A stretch of 64,000 nt of DNA from Chloracidobacterium sp. (GTDB lineage Bacteria > Acidobacteriota > Blastocatellia > Pyrinomonadales > Pyrinomonadaceae): the NCBI GenBank assembly GCA_016720705.1, contig JADKKB010000001.1, positions 62,001-126,000 of the forward strand. Reading direction: 5' to 3'. Both the position numbers and the translations under genes were made by a program. Below, in pieces: positions 8,021-15,690 of this stretch (positions are counted from its first letter, which is position 1; every line of letters begins with the position of its first letter). The notes beneath the pieces were generated by a model that was not told the origin of the DNA, searched no databases, and saw nothing but the letters and a program-made list of their open reading frames with translations.

Positions 8021-8866
8021 ATGGCAAGAAAGCAAAGACGATTTGAACAGTTGGCCGCGGCCGCATCTAAACCTGACGAAAAGATCAGCTATCAAGATCC
8101 GATCCAGCAGCAGGTAAACCAGAAGCTTGAAGACGTAGGCAAAAAATTTGAGGGTAAGGGAAAGTCGATCCTGTACGGCATCGGGGTCGTATTACTCTTG
8201 TTGATCATTGGCTTCGTCGCTTATTCATATATGCGGCGTTCATCAGGCTCCGGTCAGGCAGCCCTTGGTAAGGCGATAGAGACCTCGCAGGCTCGTGTCA
8301 CCGATCAACCCCTTCCGGCGGGATCGACCGACCGTGTCTTTAAGACCGAAAAGGAACGAGCCGATGCCGCGATCGCCGAATTTCAGGCTGTCGCAGACAA
8401 GTTTGGCGGTTCGGTCGGCGAAAAGGCAAAGTATTTTATTGCAGTTAACCGATTGATGTCCGATCGTGCTGCGGGTATTACCGAGCTCGAGACACTAGCA
8501 AAGGGAAGTTCAGATACGGCAAAGCTTGCTAAATTTGCTCTTGCTCAGACTAAGGCTGACGATGGCAAGTATGATGAGGCGGTTACGCTTTACCAGGAGT
8601 TGGCAGCGATGCCGGATCCGATCGTCGCAAAGGACACCATCAACTTTGCTCTGGCGAAGGTATACGAGAAGCAGAGCAAAAAGCAGGAAGCTGTCGATAT
8701 TTATTTTGCGATCGCCAAGGCTGCAGCGGAGGCCAAGGACGCCGACGGCAAAGCTCTGCCGTTGACCGAGACCGCTCGGAACGCTAAGGACAAGGTTACC
8801 GAACTCGCACCGGACAAGGCTAAGGAAATCCCGGAGGCAACGCCTGATTCGCCTTTTGATAATTAA
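8021..8866 (+). CDS. Membrane-anchored TPR protein, YfgM-like
   Basis: 281 residues. Cytoplasmic N-terminus (about 48 residues, basic), one membrane span (about 49-68, ILYGIGVVLLLLIIGFVAYSY), then a periplasmic helical domain with TPR-like units (FAVADKFGG region, AKFALAQTKADDGKYDEAVTLYQELA, INFALAKVYEKQSKKQEAVDIYF). The arrangement, one N-terminal anchor plus a TPR_21-type domain, is that of YfgM, the ancillary SecYEG/chaperone subunit. Usual YfgM neighbours (bamB, hisS) are absent although der lies elsewhere in the window (25294), so the YfgM assignment is only by architecture. A terminator follows. Confidence 0.75.
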   Translation: MARKQRRFEQLAAAASKPDEKISYQDPIQQQVNQKLEDVGKKFEGKGKSILYGIGVVLLLLIIGFVAYSYMRRSSGSGQAALGKAIETSQARVTDQPLPAGSTDRVFKTEKERADAAIAEFQAVADKFGGSVGEKAKYFIAVNRLMSDRAAGITELETLAKGSSDTAKLAKFALAQTKADDGKYDEAVTLYQELAAMPDPIVAKDTINFALAKVYEKQSKKQEAVDIYFAIAKAAAEAKDADGKALPLTETARNAKDKVTELAPDKAKEIPEATPDSPFDN

Positions 8867-8892
8867 AGGCGGCCTGATCGATAACTTCAGAC

Positions 8893-8927
8893 AAGCCCTG
8901 ACTGTATCGCGTACATTCAGGGCTTTT
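8893..8927 (+). terminator. Intrinsic terminator
   Basis: AAGCCCTGA (8893-8901) pairs with TCAGGGCTT (8917-8925); an inner TGTA/TACA pair tightens the loop. A T run follows. Confidence 0.9.
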
Positions 8928-9003
8928 TCGTTTTGTGACAGAACTTATTGTTTTGACGAGGTCGAATGGATCGGATAGCTTTCTGATCAGGTAGTTAGGA
9001 GAA

Positions 9004-10428
9004 ATGCTTAAAAAGATCCAAGACCAAGCCCTTACGAGTTCAACCGGCGAGCGTTCCGGCAGGGCAGTCGTCGAACCGTTCGACCCGGTTCGGATCCGCG
9101 TTTCCCCACATTCGTATTTTATTGCTTTGCTACTCGGGTCATTTTTTTCTGCATTTCTGTATTATCTTGAATTTGATCTGATAGCGTCCGTACTGTTCAT
9201 ATGTGCGTGGATCGCTGTGCCCTTTTTGGCACTTACCGATCAACTGGTCTTTGACGGCCGGTGTTTGGTACGTGCGGGGATATTGCCGTCTGTTTGGTCG
9301 CGGTTCCACGGCACGCGGCGGAGGCTCAAGTTGACCGATATCGAGCAGATCGAAACTCAGGCAATCCGTACCATAAAACGCGGCGGCAACTTGTATTACC
9401 GATACCGCACGGCAGTTCGCGGCCGCGGATTGACGCTAGTGTTTGCCTCGGGCGGCGACGAGTATCGCAGAATGATTGGAGTACTGCTGCCTTTGGTATC
9501 CGAAAATATACTCGATCGCTGCTCACTCGACCTTAGAGACCACCTTTCAGATTCTAAAGAAACACTGATGAAGGCCGAGTTCGAGCATATTCCGTCTGCC
9601 GGATTCTTGCGGGCGGAGTTTGAACGCAAGTCGACCGGGACGAGATCAGTTGCAAACCCAACCGATGAAGATCGAGCACGCGCCGACTATTTGACGATGC
9701 TCGGTAATGAGTTGCGGATCAATGGATATTTATTACAAGGGGCGGAAGCCTTCCGGCGAGCTCTGGTGATGGACCCGCAAAATAGCCGGATCTTGTACGG
9801 ACTTGGCAGTTGTCTGCTATCGATTGCTGGAACCGAGCGGAATGTCAGGCTGGAAAGGCGAGCGTTTGCCGCCTTACGACTTGCCCAAAGGGATCCGTTG
9901 ATCGATGGTGAAACGCTTGCCCGCATTGGTGAGGCGTTTTTCCAGTCTAACGAGCTTACTCTCGCCGAGCGGGCGTTTAGGCGGGTGCAGGATGACCTTG
10001 GCGGCGGTTTCAGGGCCGCTCTTGGCCTTGCGGAAATAGCCTTGCGAGAAAGCAAGCTAGCGTACGTTATCCACCATTTTTCGACTGCGAACCGAGTATC
10101 GGAGACTCCGGCACTTAGACGTTGGACTCGCGGCGAAGTCGCTTATTTCTCAAACCTTAACAACGATGATGAATATCTCGAAATGGAGATAAGCCGTGTG
10201 AACTTGCTGGAAACGCTGGACACTCTTAAAAATTCATCACTTCGCATCGCGCTTTTCGGATTCCCGGCAATATTTGTCGGCTTGCTTGTCGACGACTCTC
10301 TGATCGCGACACTCGGTTGGGCGATCTCGGCGATCGCACTGATGGTCTGGACCGGGATGAATATCGGCGTGAAGATGCTCGCCTCACGAATACCGTACGA
10401 ACTGCTCGAAACCGAAGATCAAAACTGA
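9004..10428 (+). CDS. Multi-span membrane protein with PH-like and TPR domains
   Basis: 474 residues, preceded by AGGAGA seven bases before the ATG. Two adjacent membrane spans (about 37-80) are followed by a beta-rich stretch resembling bacterial PH-like domains (LVFDGRCLVRAG ... KLTDIEQIETQ ... GRGLTLVFASG). Then come about five TPR-like helical pairs (LRINGYLLQGAEAFRRALVMDP; RIGEAFFQSNELTLAERAFRRV) and a final pair of spans (about 413-458). This order of two spans, PH-like, TPR, two spans does not match a named family known to me. It stands alone between a terminator and the cytochrome gene. Confidence 0.7.
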   Translation: MLKKIQDQALTSSTGERSGRAVVEPFDPVRIRVSPHSYFIALLLGSFFSAFLYYLEFDLIASVLFICAWIAVPFLALTDQLVFDGRCLVRAGILPSVWSRFHGTRRRLKLTDIEQIETQAIRTIKRGGNLYYRYRTAVRGRGLTLVFASGGDEYRRMIGVLLPLVSENILDRCSLDLRDHLSDSKETLMKAEFEHIPSAGFLRAEFERKSTGTRSVANPTDEDRARADYLTMLGNELRINGYLLQGAEAFRRALVMDPQNSRILYGLGSCLLSIAGTERNVRLERRAFAALRLAQRDPLIDGETLARIGEAFFQSNELTLAERAFRRVQDDLGGGFRAALGLAEIALRESKLAYVIHHFSTANRVSETPALRRWTRGEVAYFSNLNNDDEYLEMEISRVNLLETLDTLKNSSLRIALFGFPAIFVGLLVDDSLIATLGWAISAIALMVWTGMNIGVKMLASRIPYELLETEDQN

Positions 10429-10518
10429 TCAACGTCGACCTTCGTCATTAGTATATTTATCAACTTTCAAATGTTGATACTGTAGAAGATGCTTGGTGCT
10501 TTAACAGCGGTATTGAGC

Positions 10519-10524
10519 TAGAAT
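10519..10524 (+). promoter_or_regulatory. -10 element TAGAAT six bases before the start codon
   Basis: TAGAAT is followed by exactly six bases and then the ATG at 10531, with no ribosome-binding site between. This is the arrangement of a leaderless transcript. No good -35 box is seen 16-18 bp upstream. Confidence 0.4.
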
Positions 10525-10530
10525 CTCGTT

Positions 10531-11130
10531 ATGAAGAAATATCTCGTTGTAATGTTCGCGGTCGCATTCCTTTTGGCGGGATTCTTGTTCGTGGATAGCC
10601 GCGGCCCGAGTGCGCAGCGTATAACCAAACCCACACCGGAGAAGCAGCAAGTGATGCCTGAGGTGGTTGTCCTCGGTAAGAACGCTAAGTTGGGCCGCGT
10701 GACATTTAATCACTTAAAGCATAATGGCGGGGAATACAACGCAGGTGGGCCGATCGCCTGTATCGAGTGTCATCACACCGCTCAGCCTGCGGCTGACCTT
10801 GTGAGTGCCCCGCCACATAAGACGGTCTGGCCGGCGGGCCGTACGACGACTCTGACGGCCGAACTATTTGCCGAAGATCCAAATAAGGCTGGGGTTGCTG
10901 CCTGCCGTGATTGCCATGCTAGGGCGGGTACTAAGCCCAAACTACTCGACAAAATGCCCGTGTTCGAAGATATCGGTACCGAAACGGTCACCAAATTGAC
11001 GAACCAACTCGCGTTTCATCAGGCGTGCGATACCTGTCATTTTCAGATCGGCTTTCGCTCCGGCGACACAAAGGCTCCAAAATCAACGAACTGCACGACT
11101 TGCCATATTGCACCTAAGGGCAAACGATAG
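10531..11130 (+). CDS. Exported tetraheme cytochrome c (c3/c7-like)
   Basis: 199 residues with a signal peptide (residues 4-24) and four CXXCH heme-binding motifs at Cys77, Cys125, Cys166 and Cys188 (CIECH, CRDCH, CDTCH, CTTCH). Extra histidines such as HLKH (about 56-59) and H82 could be distal ligands, giving low-potential bis-His hemes as in cytochrome c7/c3. It would carry electrons in the periplasm. No reductase or oxidase gene lies beside it, so the redox partner is encoded elsewhere. A bidirectional terminator follows. Confidence 0.9.
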   Translation: MKKYLVVMFAVAFLLAGFLFVDSRGPSAQRITKPTPEKQQVMPEVVVLGKNAKLGRVTFNHLKHNGGEYNAGGPIACIECHHTAQPAADLVSAPPHKTVWPAGRTTTLTAELFAEDPNKAGVAACRDCHARAGTKPKLLDKMPVFEDIGTETVTKLTNQLAFHQACDTCHFQIGFRSGDTKAPKSTNCTTCHIAPKGKR

Positions 11131-11156
11131 GCATCGTGACCGAGCTTTGATCTAAT

Positions 11157-11194
11157 AAAAGAGGGCTTCGTTCAAGTGAACGAAGCCCTCTTTA
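11157..11194. terminator. Bidirectional intrinsic terminator
   Basis: A 14-bp perfect stem (11161-11174 with 11177-11190, GAGGGCTTCGTTCA / TGAACGAAGCCCTC) flanked by AAAA on the left and TTTA on the right, between the convergent cytochrome and ATP-grasp genes. Confidence 0.92.
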
Positions 11195-11226
11195 TTGCAG
11201 TGCAGTTTTTCAGTGACTTTAACTTG

Positions 11227-12186
11227 CTACGCCTTGGTCGCTGCTTCCTTAGGCAAACTCAGCATCGAAGACCAACGATATTCGGGTACGTCCCAACCTT
11301 CCTTCAATTTTCGTAAAATGAATTCGGTCATATGATCGACGATCCATCGATGATTCTTTTCACCGACCGAGGCGAGTTCGGCGTCCGGTGCAGGATTCAT
11401 AAAGTCGATCGCGTACGGCACGCCGTCCTTAATAGCAAATTCGACGGTATTAAGATCGTATCCGAGAGCGGTGCAGATGGTCTTGACGTCTTGCTCGACC
11501 CGAGTGTGCAACTCCGGCGTTAGGTAATCGTCAACGTCAACATACTGCATTCCCGAAAGATACGGTTTGGACGGATCGTAGGGCATTATCAGCACGTTTT
11601 CTTTTCCGACACAGTAGCATCGGACAAAGTGATCATACTCGATGCCTTCCTGCAGCGTCATACACAGCGTGCCGGACTCATTGTATTCCTTAAAAAGCTC
11701 GTCCGTATTATGGATCTTGGAAACGTTTTTCCAACCGCCACCGTCGAAGGGTTTGAGGAAAGCGGGGAAGCCGACATAGTCGGTCACGCCCTGCCAATCG
11801 ATCGGGAATTCGAGATTGCGTAGACTCTCAGGCGTTATGTCCTTGATATAACTATGCTGCGGCAATAGAACGGTTTTCGGGATGGCGACGCCTAGTTTAT
11901 CAGCCAGGCAAAAATTGAAGAACTTATCGTCCGCTGACCACCAAAATGGATTGTTGATGATATACGTACCCTCAAGAGCCATACGTTTGAGCGTTGCTCT
12001 GTAATAGGGCACCTCGTGCGAGATGCGGTCGATCACAACATCGTACTTCTTTGGCTCATCGAGGCGAATGCCGCCTATGGTGATCCATTCGGCGACAACC
12101 TCGCCTCCGCTCTGTTCAGCGATGCTCTTGATCATTGATTCGGGAAACGTAACTTCGCGTCCCGCCAAAATTCCTACTCGTTTCAT
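11227..12186 (-). CDS. ATP-grasp ligase, canonical (RimK-like) fold
   Basis: 319 residues. The N-terminal pre-ATP-grasp domain begins KRVGILAGRE. The ATP-grasp core shows FPAFLKPFDGGGWKNVSKI (ATP-binding Lys and glycine loop), the TLQEGIEYDHFVRCYCVG strand, and the metal-binding end NTVEFAIKDGVPYAIDFMNPAPD. Such enzymes activate a carboxylate as acyl-phosphate and join it to an amine or thiol; the substrates cannot be read here. It is the last of three genes on the minus strand, after pspA and the coiled-coil membrane protein, and a second, unrelated ATP-grasp gene diverges from pspA at 14247. Substrate specificity is unknown. Confidence 0.85.
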   Translation of the reverse strand: MKRVGILAGREVTFPESMIKSIAEQSGGEVVAEWITIGGIRLDEPKKYDVVIDRISHEVPYYRATLKRMALEGTYIINNPFWWSADDKFFNFCLADKLGVAIPKTVLLPQHSYIKDITPESLRNLEFPIDWQGVTDYVGFPAFLKPFDGGGWKNVSKIHNTDELFKEYNESGTLCMTLQEGIEYDHFVRCYCVGKENVLIMPYDPSKPYLSGMQYVDVDDYLTPELHTRVEQDVKTICTALGYDLNTVEFAIKDGVPYAIDFMNPAPDAELASVGEKNHRWIVDHMTEFILRKLKEGWDVPEYRWSSMLSLPKEAATKA

Positions 12187-12349
12187 AATTAGTTTCTCTT
12201 AAAAGTATTCGTCGTAAGTGATATTTCTAAACAATTGCAAAAACTCAATCTTAGTTGATTGGACATCACAGGGCAAGAAAACCCAAATAGAAATGCCCGA
12301 CGCAGAGGTCGAGCATATGTCTTTTGATCAGATCCGGCCGTAAGAGATA

Positions 12350-13198
12350 TTATTTGGCACCGGGCAGCAATTCGTAATTGCCCATTTCGCGGTTGTAACT
12401 GTCGAGTGCCCCGACCGAGTCGGCGGTTGCGTCGAGCATCTGTTTGGTCATCGCGATCGAATCAGAAAGCTGTTCGAAGTCAAGCAGAGAGAATTTCTCA
12501 GGTGTAGAGATCGTGACGATCTCGTCGTTTAAGTAGCTGAAAAAGTTTTCGATCGACTGCAACTGGCCCTCGACGAGCTTGACGCTCTTTTCGATCTCGT
12601 CGAAAGATGCGATTCGGCGTTTGAGGATCTCGACATTGGTCTGCTGGACCCGCTTGGTCTTTTCATCCGTAGAGCTTTCCATTGCCCTAAATGCCTGCGA
12701 GAGTTGGTTATGGACTGCCTGCCGATTTATCGACCTGAGGTGCTGTTTACGCCGGCGATAAACGTCCAGAAGGTCTACGAAATCCTCCCATCGCTGATCG
12801 AGTGCCCTTAGATTAGAAGGCAATTCGGTTGAGCCCGTAAACTTTCGGTAGTTATCTTGTATCTTGTCCTTTAACCAACGCAGATATTCGACCGCTTCAC
12901 GTTCACGCGGGGTAAAAGCCTTGATAGTGTTTTCGCGCCCCGCAATATGAAGGCGCAGTCGGCGTTCGTTCTCCCGCTTCTGAACTAACTGACGATATTT
13001 CGGCAAGTTAGGAACTACCAACAAATATATGGCTTCGAAAACCAGGGCGATAAGCAGCGGAATCACGCTGCCGGTGAATGCCGCCGCTGCCAGAAAGCCG
13101 GCAAGCGCCCAAAAATTTCCGGGCTCTTTGACCGCTTCTTTTGCGTAGCTTGAATTGAAACGGTCGATGTCCTGCCGGTATTTCGCTATATCAGCCAT
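12350..13198 (-). CDS. Two-span membrane protein with long coiled-coil domain, PspA neighbour
   Basis: 282 residues. A short polar N-terminus (MADIAKYRQDIDRFN) precedes two close membrane spans (about 28-63, FWALAGFLAAAAFTG ... LIALVFEAIYLLVV). The remainder is highly charged and helical, with heptad-like stretches (RQLVQKRENERRLRL; QTNVEILKRRIASFDEIEKSVKLVEGQLQSIENF), so a cytoplasmic coiled coil is likely. It starts 52 bp after pspA on the same strand. PspA itself is a helical membrane-remodelling protein, and this product looks suited to anchor or regulate it. I do not recognise a named family. Confidence 0.7.
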   Translation of the reverse strand: MADIAKYRQDIDRFNSSYAKEAVKEPGNFWALAGFLAAAAFTGSVIPLLIALVFEAIYLLVVPNLPKYRQLVQKRENERRLRLHIAGRENTIKAFTPREREAVEYLRWLKDKIQDNYRKFTGSTELPSNLRALDQRWEDFVDLLDVYRRRKQHLRSINRQAVHNQLSQAFRAMESSTDEKTKRVQQTNVEILKRRIASFDEIEKSVKLVEGQLQSIENFFSYLNDEIVTISTPEKFSLLDFEQLSDSIAMTKQMLDATADSVGALDSYNREMGNYELLPGAK

Positions 13199-13250
13199 AT
13201 CAAAGTCACTAACAGATCTATTTCCGGGTAATTATGCGACGAGGTCAGAA

Positions 13251-14039
13251 TCAATTCGAACGCCCAGATTCCGTTGCCTCGTTGACAATGACCTGATCTA
13301 AAACGTCTTCATCGTCAGCCGTACCAGTGCCGGACGAGATCTGTTTGCTTTCAGGCGGCGAACCAGCGCCGAGCATACCCATTGATTGTTTGTATTCGAG
13401 CAGTTTGTCCTGGAGTTGAATGTCCATCGCCTCGCGCTCGATATCCTGCAATTGAGCGTCAACCGTCGAGGAGCCCAACTGTAGTTTTGCTTCGGCGGCA
13501 GCGACACGGCGGTCGATCTTTTCGCGCATTTCGTTGAACGTCGACGAATCGTCGCCGATATTAAACGTATCCATTGTCTGCGCGAGCTGTTCCTGAAGCT
13601 TTGCCTGCTTGGCGGCACTTATAAGTTGCATCGCCTCGGCAGAGCGCTTTTTCATATTCAAGACGTAGTTGTCGCGGGCTTTCAGAGCCTGTTTTGACGC
13701 TACGCCTGCGTGCTCGGCCTGAACGGCGGTGCGTTCAAGATCCATTTGGGCTTGCTGGAGTTGTCCGATGTATGCCGTCGCAATATCATCGCGTCCCATC
13801 TTGACCGATGCCTTGATCTTGGAGTCGAGGTCAACGACCTGGGTCGAAAGATTCTCTTTCTGCTTGAGCAAAAGCCGTTCGGTCGCCATTACCTGAGCCA
13901 CGGAATTGTTAAGCTCCGGTACACGGTCGCGCATATCACGAATCGTTTGCTGGAGCACCAATTCGGGGTTTTCGATCTTGTCGAGTGCCGCTCCCGTGCT
14001 CGCTCTAAAGACTCTTGTTATTCTTGCCCACAATCCCAT
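13251..14039 (-). CDS. pspA: PspA/IM30 family membrane-remodelling protein
   Basis: 262 residues. The start MGLWARITRVFRASTGAALDKIENP is the typical amphipathic N-terminal helix and 'NALLDKAEDPE' equivalent of PspA/Vipp1, followed by the long coiled-coil hairpin (VLQQTIRDMRDRVPELNNSVAQVMATE ... LKARDNYVLNMKKRSAEAMQLISAAKQAKLQEQL). The last about 40 residues are a low-complexity acidic tail. ESCRT-III-like assemblies of this family protect damaged membranes. It is first in a three-gene run with a coiled-coil membrane protein and an ATP-grasp ligase; PspB, PspC and PspF are absent. TAGGAGC precedes the ATG. Confidence 0.93.
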   Translation of the reverse strand: MGLWARITRVFRASTGAALDKIENPELVLQQTIRDMRDRVPELNNSVAQVMATERLLLKQKENLSTQVVDLDSKIKASVKMGRDDIATAYIGQLQQAQMDLERTAVQAEHAGVASKQALKARDNYVLNMKKRSAEAMQLISAAKQAKLQEQLAQTMDTFNIGDDSSTFNEMREKIDRRVAAAEAKLQLGSSTVDAQLQDIEREAMDIQLQDKLLEYKQSMGMLGAGSPPESKQISSGTGTADDEDVLDQVIVNEATESGRSN

Positions 14040-14132
14040 TTTCTAATTTCGCTCCTACAAATAGATATCAATAGTTCCTTACGCCAAATCCCTTACGACA
14101 GGCAATTTGCCAAAGTTGCAATTTCCGAACTC

Positions 14133-14141
14133 AGTATAACA
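14133..14141 (-). promoter_or_regulatory. Extended -10 promoter of the pspA operon
   Basis: On the minus strand the sequence is TGTTATACT, an extended -10 (TGN plus TATACT). No matching -35 is seen, as is common for extended -10 promoters. Transcription would start near 14126, giving a leader of about 87 nt before pspA. Confidence 0.5.
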
Positions 14142-14175
14142 GGAAAAAATATTAAGTGAATAGGATATTATTACT

Positions 14176-14204
14176 TTGACTTACGACAAAATTCGGTTTT
14201 CAAT
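14176..14204 (+). promoter_or_regulatory. Promoter of the divergent ATP-grasp gene, TTGACT-N17-TTCAAT
   Basis: TTGACT (14176-14181) and TTCAAT (14199-14204) with 17-bp spacing. The leader would be about 36 nt and includes AAGGAA upstream of the ATG at 14247. With the pspA promoter 35 bp away, the two are placed for shared control. Confidence 0.45.
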
Positions 14205-14246
14205 CGAAGCATCTATTAGCGATCCGAAATCTAAGGAAACAATGAA

Positions 14247-15602
14247 ATGACCAATGACCTGATCACTTTGGTGACTGAGCTTGACCGCGAATTACTCGAT
14301 CTATACGGCCAGGACACCGCTCTTTTCGAGGAACTTACCGGATTGCAGCGAAGTTTGGGGATAATGCACGGTGACCGCCCGATCTGCCCTTTCCTGCGGC
14401 CGTATTTTCTTTCGGGGTCAGATTATCGGGAGATCTGTCGTGTTGCGAACGTATTGAGCGGAGCTTTTGATGCAATGACCATTGCCACGCTCGAAAGTCC
14501 GGAATTGGTGGCCAAATTGGGCCTTACGAAGATGGAAGAGCGATTCGCACGATTCGAGCCCGGTTATGCGAGTGTTTCCGTCACTAGCCGTCTTGACACA
14601 TTCCTTTTTGACGGTGGCTTTAAGTTTCTTGAGTATAATGCCGAAAATCCAGCCGGGATCGGCGACCAGCCTTCGCTCGAACGTTTGTTCACACATATTC
14701 CACGCGTTCGGCAGTTTCTGGAGGATAATGCTCACTATCTTCCAAAGCCGGAAAAAAAACTACTTGAGGCTCTCGATCGGGCATATCGCGAATTTGGCGG
14801 AACTAAGCTGCGGCCAAACATTGCGATCGTTGATTGGGCTGGTGTAGATACGCGTTCGGAGTTTGTTATCTTATGCGACTATTTTCGATCGCAGGGCCAC
14901 AATACGATCATATGCGATCCGGAGAGTCTGGAATACGACGGAAAAACGCTTTGGAGCGGAGCTTTTGAGATCGACATCTTTTACAAAAGGGTGATAATCC
15001 ACGAGTTCCTCGAGCGATTCGACGAAACGCACCCGTTGTCGCGTGCTATGGCGGATGGCAATATTTGTATGGCCAATTCGTTTCGCTGCAAGATACCACA
15101 CAAAAAAGCCAGCTTGGCCGTGTTGAGCGATGATCGGTACCAAAGGCTTTTTTCGCCGTTGCAGTTAGAAATGATCGCAAAGCATATACCGTGGACGCGA
15201 CGGGTCGAGTTCGGACCTACGTCTTACGACGGAGCAGACGGCATTGATCTGATCGAACTCATCCGCTCTAAGCGTCATCGATTTGTGCTTAAGCCAAATG
15301 ATGATTACGGCGGAAAGGGAATCGCATTTGGTTGGGAAAGCACCGAGAGCGAATGGGACGACGCGATCGAGCACGCGGTCGATTCGACCTATATTGTCCA
15401 GGAAAGGGCAGTTGTTGCACGGACCGACATACCGGTATTTGCCGACGGCGAAGCTCGTATCGAGAGTCTGACCGTCGATTTTGACCCGTTCTTGTTTATG
15501 GGTGAGGTCGAGGGCGGTATGGTCCGGCTTGCCGCCGGTTCGCTCGTCAATATAACCTCCGGCGGCGGCGAAACGGCCTTAACTATTCTAAACGAGTATT
15601 AA
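14247..15602 (+). CDS. Circularly permuted ATP-grasp ligase, glutathionylspermidine-synthase-like
   Basis: 451 residues. The layout is that of the circularly permuted ATP-grasp type: residues about 90-240 hold the substrate-side part (RLDTFLFDGGFKFLEYNAENPAGIGDQPSLE), then the preATP-grasp segment (RPNIAIVDWAGVDTRSEF), and late in the protein the ATP-binding segment HRFVLKPNDDYGGKGI with VQERAVV and SLTVDFDPFLFMGEVEGGMVRLA. In E. coli, YjfC and YgiC are distant relatives, and yjfC lies near a pspA paralogue (yjfJ), so the PspA association is a recurring one. The reaction is presumably amide formation, with unknown substrates. It diverges from pspA. ATG 14242 gives only a two-codon frame and is rejected. 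Confidence 0.82.
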   Translation: MTNDLITLVTELDRELLDLYGQDTALFEELTGLQRSLGIMHGDRPICPFLRPYFLSGSDYREICRVANVLSGAFDAMTIATLESPELVAKLGLTKMEERFARFEPGYASVSVTSRLDTFLFDGGFKFLEYNAENPAGIGDQPSLERLFTHIPRVRQFLEDNAHYLPKPEKKLLEALDRAYREFGGTKLRPNIAIVDWAGVDTRSEFVILCDYFRSQGHNTIICDPESLEYDGKTLWSGAFEIDIFYKRVIIHEFLERFDETHPLSRAMADGNICMANSFRCKIPHKKASLAVLSDDRYQRLFSPLQLEMIAKHIPWTRRVEFGPTSYDGADGIDLIELIRSKRHRFVLKPNDDYGGKGIAFGWESTESEWDDAIEHAVDSTYIVQERAVVARTDIPVFADGEARIESLTVDFDPFLFMGEVEGGMVRLAAGSLVNITSGGGETALTILNEY

Positions 15603-15690
15603 AAGGACGCAAGATTTCCGCACACTGTGCGTTCCTCAGACAGTGCCGACAGCATCGGCCAAAAAAAGTTTTTTGTTGGACGGGATAATA

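Noticed and set aside
14040..14246. Sigma-54 promoter for pspA
   Set aside because: TTGGCAAATTGC on the minus strand looks partly like -24/-12 boxes, but the GG to GC spacing is far too short; an extended -10 sigma-70 box fits better.
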